64,000 nucleotides of DNA from DATARH01 sp036268075 (GCA_036268075.1 DATAUV010000052.1:6997-70996), one strand, 5' to 3'; counted from the stretch's first letter, positions 52,251 through 63,704 are shown. Numbers and translations: made by a program. The notes: generated by a model from the sequence alone, not told the origin.

Positions 52251-52327
52251 GATGGGTAGAGCGCAGCGAAACCCATCATTCTCACCCGCAGCACCGATGG
52301 GTTTCGCTGCGCTCTACCCATCCTACG
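52246..52327. repeat. Palindromic repeat, GTAGGATGGG family
   Basis: CGTAGGATGGGTAGAGCGCA and its inverse ending CTACCCATCCTACG flank an 18-base spacer. The arms nearly match the outer arms at 10386. The left edge overlaps the kdsA stop codon; eno begins 71 bases after the right edge. Confidence 0.92.
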
Positions 52328-52398
52328 GCGCCTCTCTCCAATAGCCGCGGCATTGGTGTTATAGCTGCGCGACCCCGCCTCAACCCGACAGGAACCCC

Positions 52399-53673
<1,275 letters not shown>

Positions 53674-53688
53674 GTTCTCCCTCCGAAT

Positions 53689-53768
53689 CGTCATTCCCGC
53701 GACGGCGGGAATCCAGGGGCTAACGCTTCGTCTCCTGCCCCTGGCCGCCCGCCTTCGCGGGGGTAACG
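53689..53768. repeat. Palindromic repeat, TCATTCCCGC subtype
   Basis: CGTCATTCCCGCGACGGCGG and the inverse arm ending TTCGCGGGGGTAACG flank a short spacer, 15 bases after the eno stop. It is related to the repeats at 4013 and 46396 but has different arm sequence. Confidence 0.85.
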
Positions 53769-53938
53769 AAAAAAAGAACGGCGGGCCAGTGCGTATTTAT
53801 TTGAAGCCGTTCGCGCGTTATTTCAAACCTATAGACAGCAACTTTAAAACCCGGACCTGAAGCAATCGACGGCGAATAGCGACACCCGGCCTCGCCCGAC
53901 AAGTTGACGCCGCCGCCGACGCATGATTCTCTTGGCCG

Positions 53939-54259
53939 ATGGTCGTGTTCCGCGAGATGCGCCGGCATGCGCGCGTATTGATTGCCCCCGTGTTGGGGAT
54001 CGCGGCCACGGGCTATTTCATCTATCACGGCATCGAAGGCGACCGCGGCATCAGGGCCTGGGTCAGGATCAATCACGAGCTGCGCGTCGCCCGCGACAGT
54101 CTGGCGTCCGTGGAGGCCGACCGCGCCGCGCTCGACCACCGCGTCGCCGGCATGCGCGAGCACGTCGATCCCGACCTCCTCGACGAGCAGGTTCGACGCA
54201 ACCTCGACATGGGCCAGCCGAACGAAATCGTCATCATCCGTCCCAGGCAGGCGGAGTAG
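53939..54259 (+). CDS. ftsB: Septum formation initiator FtsB/DivIC
   Basis: The 106-residue protein has a short cytoplasmic N-terminus, one transmembrane helix (VLIAPVLGIAATGYFIYHGI), and a coiled-coil segment (about residues 45-75). The FtsB tail ends DLLDEQVRRNLDMGQPNEIVII. It joins the FtsQLB divisome complex. Its position between eno and pdhA is the usual one in alphaproteobacteria. Confidence 0.9.
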   Translation: MVVFREMRRHARVLIAPVLGIAATGYFIYHGIEGDRGIRAWVRINHELRVARDSLASVEADRAALDHRVAGMREHVDPDLLDEQVRRNLDMGQPNEIVIIRPRQAE

Positions 54260-54427
54260 CCCCAAGCAGCCGGAGTAGAGCAAGCATCCGGAGCAGAGTC
54301 TGCGGCGACCGCCGCGGCGAGCGATGCGACGCTGGGTTGCGTTCGTGCTTCGTTCGGCGTCACACCCCGCCCGTGTGGTTGCAAACCGCGGCGTTTGACA
54401 CCATTCTGCGCCGAGCGGAGGAGATGC

Positions 54428-55440
54428 ATGGCCGTCAAGCACAAGACCAAGCCGCAAAAGTCCGCGGAGCCTCCTGTCGCTGCCGCGACGCTGAAGCAAT
54501 TTTTCCATGACATGCTGCTGATCCGCCGCTTCGAGGAGCGGGCGGGACAGCTTTACGGCATGGGCCTCATCGGCGGGTTCTGCCACCTCTATATCGGCCA
54601 GGAGGCGGTTGTCGTCGGCTTGCAGGCGGCGATCGAGGAAGGCGACACGATCGTCACCTCGTACCGCGACCACGGCCATATGCTCGCCTGCGGCATGGAC
54701 CCGAAAGGCGTAATGGCCGAGCTCGCCGGGCGGCGCGACGGGTATTCGCGCGGCAAGGGCGGCTCGATGCACATGTTCAGCCGCGAAAAGAACTTCTTCG
54801 GCGGGCACGGCATCGTCGGGGCGCAGGTGCCGATCGGCACCGGGCTCGGCTTTGCCCATCGCTACCGCGACGACGGGCGCATCTCGGTCACCTTTCTCGG
54901 CGACGGCGCGATCAACCAGGGCCAGGTCTACGAGAGCTTCAACATGGCCTCGCTGTGGAAGCTGCCGGTCGTCTACGTGATCGAAAACAACCGTTACGGC
55001 ATGGGCACCTCGGTCGACCGCGCCTCGGCGCGCACCGACCTGTTCCACCGCGGCGTCGCCTACGGGATTCCGGGCGAGCAGGTCGACGGGATGGACGCGG
55101 TCGCGGTGTACGAGGCCGGGGTCAAGGCGGCGGAGCATGCGCGCTCGGGCGAGGGGCCGATCATCATCGAGATGCTGACCTACCGCTATCGCGGCCACTC
55201 GATGTCGGACCCCGCCAAGTACCGCACGCGCGACGAGGTCAACAAGATGCGCAGCGAGCACGACCCGATCGACCATCTGCGCGCGCGGCTGATCGAGAAC
55301 GGCGTCGCGACCGAGGCGGCGCTGACGGCGGTCGAGCGCAAGGTGCGCGAGATCGTCGCCGAGGCGGCGCAGTTCGCCCAGGATTGCCCCGAGCCCGACC
55401 CCGCCGAATTGTGGACCGACGTCCTGGCCGAGGCCCATCC

Positions 55441-55444
<4 letters not shown>
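54428..55444 (+). CDS. pdhA: Pyruvate dehydrogenase E1 alpha subunit
   Basis: The 338-residue protein has MLLIRRFEERAGQLYGMG, IGQEAVVVG and the thiamine-diphosphate motif GDGAINQG (from residue 158) closing at ENN (186-188). The phosphorylation-loop-like RYRGHSMSDP is also present. With PdhB it decarboxylates pyruvate and acetylates the E2 lipoyl group. The ATG at 54428 follows a GAGGAG ribosome binding site. It overlaps pdhB by four bases (GTGA). Confidence 0.97.
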
Positions 55445-56850
<1,406 letters not shown>

Positions 56851-56862
56851 GTGGCCTGATCC

Positions 56863-58206
56863 ATGCCGATCGAAATCCTGATGCCTGCGCTGTCGCCCAC
56901 GATGACCGAGGGCAATCTCGCCAAGTGGCTCAAGAAAGAGGGCGACGAGGTGCGCTCGGGCGACGTGCTCGCCGAGATCGAGACCGACAAGGCGACGATG
57001 GAGGTCGAGGCGGTCGATGAGGGCCGCATCGGCAAGATTCTCGTTCCCGAAGGCGCGCAGGGGGTCAAGGTCAACCAGGCGATCGCACTTCTGCTCGGCG
57101 AGGGCGAGGACGCGTCGAGCCTGAGCCAGGCGCCGGCGGCGAAACCGGCACCCGCGCCGGAAAATCCGAAAACGACGCCAGCGGAAACCAGACCGCCGGA
57201 GCCTGCCCCTCACCCCGACCGTCTCCCCGCGGCCGCGGGGAGAGTGGGGGCCCCGCGTGAGCGGGGGCGTGAGGAGCCGGCTCCGCCTTCGGCCACTCCA
57301 GCCGAGCAGCGCAACGGCGCCCGTGTCTTCGCCAGTCCGCTGGCGCGGCGGATGGCGGTGCAGGCCGGGCTCGACCTCGCCGCGCTGCGCGGTACGGGGC
57401 CGCAGGGGCGAATCGTCAAGGCGGACATCGACGCCGCGCTCTCGGGCGGAGCCCCCGCGCCGGTCGCGCGGGCGCCGAGCGCGCCGCCGCCTGCCGTCGC
57501 CCGCGCCCCGGCGGCCGAGATGACCGGCGACGCGCCGTTCACGATGAAGCCGCACAGCGCGATGCGGCGCACGATCGCGCGGCGGCTCACGGAGTCGAAG
57601 CAGAATGTCCCGCATTTCTACCTGTCGATCGATTGCCGGATCGACGAGATGGTGCGCGCGATGAAGGCGCTGCCCGAGGATTTGCGTATCTCGATCAACG
57701 ATTTCGTCATCAAGGCGGCGGCCTTGGCCTTGCGTCAGGTGCCGGCGGCTAACGCGTCGTGGAGCGAGGAAGGCATCATCCTGTGGGAGCGCGCCGACAT
57801 TTCGGTCGCGGTCGCGCTCGAGGACGGGCTGATCACGCCGATCGTGCGCGGCGCCGACCGCAAGGGCATCGCCCAGATCTCGGCCGAGGTGAAGGACCTC
57901 GCCGGCCGCGCCCGCGCCGGCAAGCTGAAGCTTGAGGAATTCCAGGGCGGCACGTTCTCGATCTCCAATCTCGGGATGTTCGGCGTGCGCGAGTTCTCCG
58001 CCGTGATCAACCCGCCGCAGGGCTGCATCCTCGCGGTCGGCGCCGGGGAGCAGCGCCCGGTCGTCAGGGACGGTCAGCTCGCGGTCGCGACGGTGATGAC
58101 TTGCACGATCTCCTGCGACCACCGCGTCGTCGACGGCGCGGTCGGGGCACGGTTCATGCAGGCGTTCAAACGGCTGATCGAACAGCCGGCGCTGATGCTG
58201 CTCTGA
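56863..58206 (+). CDS. pdhC: Pyruvate dehydrogenase E2, dihydrolipoamide acetyltransferase
   Basis: The 447-residue protein has one lipoyl domain (residues 1-78, Lys43), a Pro/Ala linker, a peripheral-subunit-binding domain (FASPLARRMAVQAGLDLAAL, about 160-195), a second linker and the catalytic domain. The active-site DHRVVDG lies at residues 419-425. Residues 116-138 of the first linker are encoded by a palindromic repeat read in frame. It forms the complex core and transfers acetyl to CoA. The stop overlaps the lpd start (TGATG). Confidence 0.97.
   Translation: MPIEILMPALSPTMTEGNLAKWLKKEGDEVRSGDVLAEIETDKATMEVEAVDEGRIGKILVPEGAQGVKVNQAIALLLGEGEDASSLSQAPAAKPAPAPENPKTTPAETRPPEPAPHPDRLPAAAGRVGAPRERGREEPAPPSATPAEQRNGARVFASPLARRMAVQAGLDLAALRGTGPQGRIVKADIDAALSGGAPAPVARAPSAPPPAVARAPAAEMTGDAPFTMKPHSAMRRTIARRLTESKQNVPHFYLSIDCRIDEMVRAMKALPEDLRISINDFVIKAAALALRQVPAANASWSEEGIILWERADISVAVALEDGLITPIVRGADRKGIAQISAEVKDLAGRARAGKLKLEEFQGGTFSISNLGMFGVREFSAVINPPQGCILAVGAGEQRPVVRDGQLAVATVMTCTISCDHRVVDGAVGARFMQAFKRLIEQPALMLL
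57208..57274. repeat. Palindromic repeat inside the pdhC linker
   Basis: CCTCACCCCGACCGTCTCCC, a GCGGCCGCGGGGAGAG core and a right flank ending GGGGGCGTGAGG form an inverted repeat. It resembles the mosaic elements in the urease operon and is translated in frame within the flexible E2 linker. Confidence 0.75.
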
Positions 58207-59606
58207 TGCCCGAAACCTCCTTCGACCTCATCGTGCTCGGCGGCGGGCCGGGCGGGTATGTCGCGGCGATCCGCGCGGCGCAGCTCGGCATGAAGACCGC
58301 GGTGGTCGAGCGCGAGCATCTCGGCGGCATCTGCCTCAACTGGGGCTGCATCCCGACGAAGGCGCTATTGCGCGCGTCGGAGATACATCACCTGCTGCAT
58401 CGGCTCGGCGATTACGGGTTTTCGGCCGAGAAGATCAGCTTCGACCCGGCCAAGGTGGTGGCCCGGTCGCGCGCGGTCGCCAAGCAATTGTCGAACGGCG
58501 TCGGGTTTCTCCTCCGCAAGAACAAGGTCACCGTGTTCGACGGGCAGGGCAAGCTCGCCGGCAAGGGCAAGGTCGCGGTCGCGAAGGACGGAAAAGCGGT
58601 CGCCGACCTCACCGCCAAGCACATCATCCTCGCGACGGGGGCGCGGGCGCGCTCGCTACCGGGGATCGAGGCCGACGGCAAGCAGGTGTGGACCTACAAG
58701 GAAGCAATGGTGCCGGCGGCGATGCCGAAATCGCTGCTGGTGATCGGCTCGGGCGCGATCGGGATCGAATTCGCGAGCTTCTACCGCGACCTGGGCGCCG
58801 AGGTGACGGTGGTCGAGGTCGTCGACCGCATCCTCCCGGTCGAGGACGAGGAAATCTCGAATTTCGCCCGCAAGGCCTTTGAAAAGCAGGGGATGAAAAT
58901 TTTCACCGGCGCGACCGTGAAGGGGTTGAAGAAGGCCAGGGACACGGTCGCCGCGATCATCGAGGCGGGCGGGAAGACGACCGAAGTGACGGTCGAGAAG
59001 GTGATCTCGGCGGTCGGCATCACCGGCAATGTCGAGGATCTGGGGCTTGACGGCACCAAGGTCAAAGTGGATCGCGGGCATGTCGTCGTCGACGAATGGT
59101 CGCGCACCGGCGAGGACGGGGTCTACGCGATCGGCGACGTCGCCAACCCGCCCTGGCTTGCGCACAAGGCGATGCATGAGGGCGTCGTCTGTGTCGAGAA
59201 GATCGCCGGGGTTGCGGGGGTTCACCCGGTCAACCTCAGGAACATCCCCGGCTGCACCTATTGCCGCCCCCAAATCGCCAGCGTCGGCATGACCGAAAAA
59301 ACCGCGCGCGAGGCCGGGCGCGAGGTCAAGATCGGGCACTTCCCGTTTATCGGCAACGGCAAGGCGATCGCGCTCGGCGAGCCCGAGGGCATGGTCAAGA
59401 CCGTGTTCGACGCCAAGACCGGCGAGCTGTTGGGCGCGCACATGGTCGGCGCCGAGGTCACCGAGCTGATTCAGGGGTACACGATCGCCCGCACGCTGGA
59501 GACGACGGAGGCCGAGCTGATGGCCACGGTCTTCCCGCACCCGACGCTCAGCGAGATGATGCACGAGAGCGTGCTTGATGCATATGGCCGCGCGCTCCAC
59601 ATCTAG
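58206..59606 (+). CDS. lpdA: Dihydrolipoyl dehydrogenase (E3)
   Basis: The 466-residue flavoprotein has an N-terminal FAD site (IVLGGGPGGYVAAIRAAQLG), the redox disulfide Cys43-Cys48 (GGICLNWGCIPTK), the NAD site VIGSGAIGIEFASFYRDLGAE, a second FAD contact GVYAIGDVA and the C-terminal catalytic HPTLSE. It reoxidises E2 lipoyl groups. It is the last gene of the coupled pdhA-pdhB-pdhC-lpd operon. Confidence 0.97.
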   Translation: MPETSFDLIVLGGGPGGYVAAIRAAQLGMKTAVVEREHLGGICLNWGCIPTKALLRASEIHHLLHRLGDYGFSAEKISFDPAKVVARSRAVAKQLSNGVGFLLRKNKVTVFDGQGKLAGKGKVAVAKDGKAVADLTAKHIILATGARARSLPGIEADGKQVWTYKEAMVPAAMPKSLLVIGSGAIGIEFASFYRDLGAEVTVVEVVDRILPVEDEEISNFARKAFEKQGMKIFTGATVKGLKKARDTVAAIIEAGGKTTEVTVEKVISAVGITGNVEDLGLDGTKVKVDRGHVVVDEWSRTGEDGVYAIGDVANPPWLAHKAMHEGVVCVEKIAGVAGVHPVNLRNIPGCTYCRPQIASVGMTEKTAREAGREVKIGHFPFIGNGKAIALGEPEGMVKTVFDAKTGELLGAHMVGAEVTELIQGYTIARTLETTEAELMATVFPHPTLSEMMHESVLDAYGRALHI

Positions 59607-59613
59607 AGGCAGC

Positions 59614-60054
59614 GTGGCAACGAGTTCGGGCCCTTCTGACCAAATCGCTTACTTGATCCAGGTAAGTGAACTAGTCAGGAATTACGGGCTCGTGGTTGCG
59701 GCGGCGGTAGGGGTGTTGCTGGCTTGGTGGCGCAGCCGCGCTTCAAACCGACAGGCAATCGCGGCGCTTCAGCAAGCCGAAGTGGCGCAGCGCAATCACG
59801 TCGTGGAGATGTTCAACCGTGCGATCGATCAGTTGGGCAGTGAGAAACTGGAGGTGCGGCTGGGAGCGATTTATACGCTGAAGCGAGTTAGCCGCGACCC
59901 GCATTACGCGGACTATCGCCTGCCGATCTTGGAGACCTTGACAGCGTATGTTCGTGAGCGGAGCCGTGACGATACGAGCGCCGAGCCACCGGTCGATATC
60001 CGCGAGATCATGAAGTTTCTGAGCGAAGCACTGTCTGAAGCTGACCGGGTTTAG
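59614..60054 (+). CDS. Membrane-anchored domain of a pentapeptide-repeat-type protein
   Basis: The 146-residue protein has one transmembrane helix (YGLVVAAAVGVLLAWW) then a helical domain with MFNRAIDQLGSEKLEVRLGAIYTLKRVSRD. That block typically precedes the pentapeptide repeats in single-gene proteins. Here a stop ends the frame, and the pentapeptide repeats follow ten bases later in another frame. This is either two cooperating genes or one gene split by a frameshift. Composition is less GC-rich than the flanking pdh and lipA genes, suggesting acquisition. The GTG start at 59614 is preferred because upstream codons overlap lpd. Confidence 0.65.
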   Translation: MATSSGPSDQIAYLIQVSELVRNYGLVVAAAVGVLLAWWRSRASNRQAIAALQQAEVAQRNHVVEMFNRAIDQLGSEKLEVRLGAIYTLKRVSRDPHYADYRLPILETLTAYVRERSRDDTSAEPPVDIREIMKFLSEALSEADRV

Positions 60055-60064
60055 GAAGTCCACA

Positions 60065-60340
60065 ATGCCTGTGATCGAAGGATTTGTGCTTGATCTGTCG
60101 GGCGCAAGAATCCGTCGTACCGACCTCTCCCATGCCAATCTTACGGGGGCGAATCTAAGTCACGCCGATCTTACGGGTGCGAATTTGCAAGGAGCCAACC
60201 TGGCGGACGCGATCCTGACGGGAACAATTCTTTGCGGTGCGGACTTGAGCAACGTGAAAAACCTAACCAAGGAACAGCTCGCAGACGCGTTGGTGGATGA
60301 GACGACCATCCTGCCGACCGGTGTACGGGCTGCATCTTGA
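60065..60340 (+). CDS. Pentapeptide-repeat protein
   Basis: The 91-residue protein contains about seven tandem A(D/N)Lxx pentapeptide repeats (LSHANLTGANLSHADLTGAN and onward, about residues 15-60), which form a right-handed quadrilateral helix. A short tail (LTKEQLADALVDETTILP) resembles the usual C-terminal cap. It starts ten bases after the preceding frame and probably works with it, or is its displaced C-terminal half. The role is unknown. Confidence 0.75.
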   Translation: MPVIEGFVLDLSGARIRRTDLSHANLTGANLSHADLTGANLQGANLADAILTGTILCGADLSNVKNLTKEQLADALVDETTILPTGVRAAS

Positions 60341-60360
60341 GGGCGACAGGCGGTTGATCC

Positions 60361-61299
60361 GTGACAACAGATGTCGTAATCCGCCACCCGGAAAAGGCCG
60401 CGCTGCCCGATCAGGAAAGCCCGCGCAAGCCGAGCTGGATCAGGGTCAAGGCGCCGGGGTCGCCGGAATATCACGAGACGCGGCGGCTGATCCGCGAGCA
60501 CCGGCTCAATACGGTGTGCGAGGAGGCGGCCTGCCCGAATATCGGCGAGTGCTGGAAGCAGAAGCACGCGACCGTGATGATCCTCGGCAGCACCTGCACG
60601 CGCGCCTGCACGTTTTGTAATGTCGCTACCGGACGGCCCGACCGGCTCGATCCGCATGAGCCGGAGCGGGTCGGCGAGGCGGTCGGGAAATTGGGCCTCC
60701 ACCACATCGTCGTCACCTCGGTCGACCGCGACGACCTCGACGACGGCGGGGCCGGTCATTTCGCGCGCACGATCGCCGCGATCCGGGCATCGGCGCCGGC
60801 GACGACGATCGAGGTGCTGGTGCCCGACTTCCTGCGCAAGGAGGGCGCGATCGAGACGGTGGTCGCGGCGCGGCCCGACGTGCTCAACCACAACCTCGAA
60901 ACCGTACCGCGGCTTTATGGCGAGGTGCGGCCGGGGGCGCGGTATTTCGCCTCGCTGAGGTTGCTCGACCGGGTCAAGGAGATCGACCCGGCGATGTTCA
61001 CCAAATCCGGGCTGATGGTCGGGCTGGGCGAGGGCAGGGAGGAGATCGCCCAGGTCATGGACGATCTGCGCGCCGCCGATGTCGATTTCCTGACCATCGG
61101 GCAATATCTGCAGCCGACGCCGAAGCATCACCGCGTCGACCGCTTTGTGACGCCGGACGAGTTCGAAACCTATCGCCGGCTCGCGGTCGGCAAGGGCTTT
61201 CTCCTCGCTTCGGCCTCGCCGCTGACCCGTTCGTCCTATCACGCCGGCGACGATTTCGCCCGGCTCAAGGCGGCCCGCATCGCGCAGCTTGGCGGCTGA
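60361..61299 (+). CDS. lipA: Lipoyl synthase
   Basis: The 312-residue radical SAM enzyme has the auxiliary cluster motif CEEAACPNIGEC (Cys53, Cys58, Cys64) and the SAM cluster CTRACTFC (Cys79, Cys83, Cys86). The C-terminal serine ligand is in SPLTRSSYHA. It inserts two sulfurs into octanoyl groups on lipoyl domains such as those of PdhB and PdhC encoded upstream. It starts at a GTG. Its stop overlaps the next gene by one base (TGATG). Confidence 0.97.
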   Translation: MTTDVVIRHPEKAALPDQESPRKPSWIRVKAPGSPEYHETRRLIREHRLNTVCEEAACPNIGECWKQKHATVMILGSTCTRACTFCNVATGRPDRLDPHEPERVGEAVGKLGLHHIVVTSVDRDDLDDGGAGHFARTIAAIRASAPATTIEVLVPDFLRKEGAIETVVAARPDVLNHNLETVPRLYGEVRPGARYFASLRLLDRVKEIDPAMFTKSGLMVGLGEGREEIAQVMDDLRAADVDFLTIGQYLQPTPKHHRVDRFVTPDEFETYRRLAVGKGFLLASASPLTRSSYHAGDDFARLKAARIAQLGG

Positions 61300-61739
61300 T
61301 GCCGACCCACGCCGAGAAGCGCGTGCTGCCCTATACGCCGGAGCAGATGTTCGCGCTCGTTGCCGATGTCGAGCGCTATCCTGAGTTTCTGCCGTGGTGC
61401 GTCGGCGCCCGCATCCGCGAGCGCGGCCCGACGCTGATCGTCGCCGACCTCATCATCGGCTTCCGGATGATCCGCGAGCGGTTCACCTCGCGCGTCGCGC
61501 TGTCGCCGCCGAGCGCCATCGACGTCGCCTACACCGACGGCCCGTTCCGCTACCTCAACAACCATTGGGGCTTCTCCCCCGCGCCGGAGGGGTGCCGGGT
61601 CGATTTCTTCGTCGACTTCGAGTTCAAGTCGCGGCTCTTGCAAAAGATGATCGAGATGCTGTTCGGCGAGGCCGTCAAACGCATGGTCGCCGCGTTCGAG
61701 ACGCGGGCGAAGCAGCTCTACGGCTCGGGTGCGAACTGA
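61299..61739 (+). CDS. ratA: RatA/Coq10-family START-domain protein
   Basis: The 146-residue protein has the polyketide cyclase/START fold typical of COQ10 and RatA. The conserved blocks are LPYTPEQMFALVADVERYPEFLPWC, PFRYLNNHWGF and VDFFVDFEFKSRLLQKMI. It probably binds ubiquinone or a related lipid; toxin activity as for E. coli RatA is not implied. Directly downstream of lipA, as in other alphaproteobacteria. Confidence 0.92.
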   Translation: MPTHAEKRVLPYTPEQMFALVADVERYPEFLPWCVGARIRERGPTLIVADLIIGFRMIRERFTSRVALSPPSAIDVAYTDGPFRYLNNHWGFSPAPEGCRVDFFVDFEFKSRLLQKMIEMLFGEAVKRMVAAFETRAKQLYGSGAN

Positions 61740-61780
61740 TTGTAATTGCAACGGATAGCCGTACAACCAATACTCGGCCT

Positions 61781-62164
61781 ATGACTGTCTCTGGTCTCGA
61801 CACGCTCGAATTGGTCAAGGACCTGAAATCGGCGGGCTTTACCGACGAGCAGGCCGAGGCGGTGACGCGTGCGGTGAAACGGGCGCAGGATCTCGATTTC
61901 TCCGATTTTGCGACCAAAGTAGATCTGGCGGCGCTGAGGACCGACATCGCAATGGTCTCAGCGAAGATCGACGGTGTCGAAGCCCGGTTCGGTGGGTTTG
62001 AGGGACGATTTAGCGCCTTCGAGATGCGGCTCACCAATTTCGCAACAAAGGCTGAGTTGGCGGACCTCCGAACCGACATAATAAAATGGGTCGTCACGAT
62101 CGCCCTCGGGCAAGGCGCCCTCATCGTTGCCTTGCTAAAGCTCCTACCCGGCAGTCACCTGTAG
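61781..62164 (+). CDS. Coiled-coil protein with C-terminal membrane helix (DUF1640-like)
   Basis: The 127-residue protein begins MTVSGLDTLELVKDLKSAGF, then TDEQAEAVTRAVKRAQD, resembling the CCDC90/DUF1640 head. A predicted coiled coil with repeated FATKxDLAxLRTDI segments (about residues 45-100) and a C-terminal membrane helix (WVVTIALGQGALIVALLKLL) follow. Function is unknown. Two internal copies of the ATK-x-(D/E)L-A-x-LRTDI motif suggest duplication. It follows ratA by 41 bases. Confidence 0.75.
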   Translation: MTVSGLDTLELVKDLKSAGFTDEQAEAVTRAVKRAQDLDFSDFATKVDLAALRTDIAMVSAKIDGVEARFGGFEGRFSAFEMRLTNFATKAELADLRTDIIKWVVTIALGQGALIVALLKLLPGSHL

Positions 62165-62167
62165 CGG

Positions 62168-63202
62168 CTACTCCGCTTCCATCGCCTCGCGTTCCGCGGC
62201 GATCAGGCGATCGACGAGACGGCGGATTTGCATCCGGTTGGCGTCGGTGACGATGTCGGTGAGGCCGTCCTCGCCGAATTCCGTGAGGCGGGCCTGCTGG
62301 GCCTCGACCATCACCTGGTCCTCGACGAAGGTCGGGGCGATCTCGCGGTAGAGCTGCTCGGTAACCTCGGGCTCGTTCTGGCGATAGCCGTTGGCGGCAG
62401 ACCAGAAATAGTGGCACGCGGTGTCGGTCTCCGGCGTCAGGCCGTGGAAGAGGCGAAACTTGAACGCGAAATCGTCGGGTTCGATGCCCGAGCCGGCATC
62501 GGTCGCACCGGTCCATTGCAGGACGTGGCAGGGCGCGACGAACTCGAACGCCTGCAGCCGGTCGACCTTGCCCTTGAATCCGGCGGCGCGGACATAGCTC
62601 GGGGGCGGTGGGGAATTGCGCATCCAGCGGGTGAAACTGATCCCGTTCGGGGTGCGCACGGTCTTCATCTCGGCGTCGACATGCTGGTTCGGGTTGCCGC
62701 CGACCGTCTTGGCGTGGAGATAGCCGAGATGGGTCAGGTCCATCAGATTGTCGACCATGAGCATGTAATTGCCCTTGATCCCCTGGCGGGCGTGCTTGTT
62801 GGGCCAATGGGCGGTGTCGTTGTGGTAGGGAAAAGCGAGGATCAGCGCCGGGTCGGCCTTTTCCGCCTCGCCCATCCACACCCACAGGAATTGGTCCTTC
62901 TCGACGAGCGGGTAGGCGCGCACGCGGGCTTCTTCCGGAATGCGGGTCTGGCCGGGGATGCGCACGCAGGCGCCGTCGCCGCCGATGACGAGGCCGTGAT
63001 AGCCGCACTGGATGCCCTCGGGGACGCAGGTGCCGAAGCTGAGGGGCGCGGCGCGATGGCAGCAGCGGTCGGCGAGCGCGGCCGCCTTGCCGGTGCGGTC
63101 GCGGAACAGCACCAGCGGCTCGTCGCAGATGCGCCGGCCAAGCGGCGCGTCGGTGACCTCGTCGGCCCAGGCGGCGATGTACCAGGCGTTGCGCAGAAAC
63201 AT
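62168..63202 (-). CDS. Rieske non-heme iron oxygenase (VanA-like)
   Basis: The 344-residue oxygenase has a Rieske cluster (Cys47, His49, Cys66, His69, spaced CxH...CxxH) and a mononuclear iron site with Asp155, His158 and His163 (DNLMDLTHLGYLH). The layout matches vanillate O-demethylase-like single-component oxygenases. The substrate is unknown; typical ones are methoxylated aromatics. No reductase gene is adjacent. It is convergent with the coiled-coil gene and separated from cinA by 13 bases on the same strand. Confidence 0.9.
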   Translation of the reverse strand: MFLRNAWYIAAWADEVTDAPLGRRICDEPLVLFRDRTGKAAALADRCCHRAAPLSFGTCVPEGIQCGYHGLVIGGDGACVRIPGQTRIPEEARVRAYPLVEKDQFLWVWMGEAEKADPALILAFPYHNDTAHWPNKHARQGIKGNYMLMVDNLMDLTHLGYLHAKTVGGNPNQHVDAEMKTVRTPNGISFTRWMRNSPPPPSYVRAAGFKGKVDRLQAFEFVAPCHVLQWTGATDAGSGIEPDDFAFKFRLFHGLTPETDTACHYFWSAANGYRQNEPEVTEQLYREIAPTFVEDQVMVEAQQARLTEFGEDGLTDIVTDANRMQIRRLVDRLIAAEREAMEAE

Positions 63203-63215
63203 GGTCGGCTCCTCT

Positions 63216-63704
63216 TTACGCGGCTTCTGCCTTCAGCATTTCCAAGGCCCGGACGACAGCGGCGCGGCGGACGGCGTCGCGGTCGCCGGGGAAGATGTGG
63301 TGCTCGCTGCGGCCGCCCTGGCCGCGCCGGGCGATACCGAGATGGACGAGGCCGACCGGCTTTTCCGCCGTGCCGCCTCCGGGTCCGGCGATGCCGGTGA
63401 CCGACACGGCCACGTCGACGCCGGCGCGGCGGGCGGCGCCGGCGGCCATCGCCTGCGCGGTCTCGGCGCTGACGGCGCCATGCGCGAGGATGGTCGGCTC
63501 GGGCACGCCCAGAAGCTCGATCTTGGCGGCGTTGGAATAGGTGACGTAGCCGCGCTCGACGACGTCGGACGAGTCGGCGATTCCGATCAGCGTCGCGACG
63601 ACGAGCCCGCCGGTGACGCTTTCGGCCGTCGCGAGACGCCATCCGCGGGCGCGGCAGGCGTCGATCACGGTGGTCGCCAGGGCCAGGATTTCAGAATCGA
63701 ACAC
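63216..63704 (-). CDS. pncC: CinA C-terminal-domain protein, NMN amidohydrolase
   Basis: The 162-residue protein is the stand-alone CinA C-terminal domain with LATAESVTGGLV and the catalytic-site block VSVTGIAGPGGGTAEKPVGLVHLG. It deamidates nicotinamide mononucleotide in NAD recycling. Its start overlaps the end of pgpA by 14 bases, a pairing common in alphaproteobacteria. Confidence 0.93.
   Translation of the reverse strand: MFDSEILALATTVIDACRARGWRLATAESVTGGLVVATLIGIADSSDVVERGYVTYSNAAKIELLGVPEPTILAHGAVSAETAQAMAAGAARRAGVDVAVSVTGIAGPGGGTAEKPVGLVHLGIARRGQGGRSEHHIFPGDRDAVRRAAVVRALEMLKAEAA

Noticed and set aside
53720..55438. 572-codon frame antisense to ftsB and pdhA
   Set aside because: It covers two well-supported genes and a repeat; no recognisable motif.
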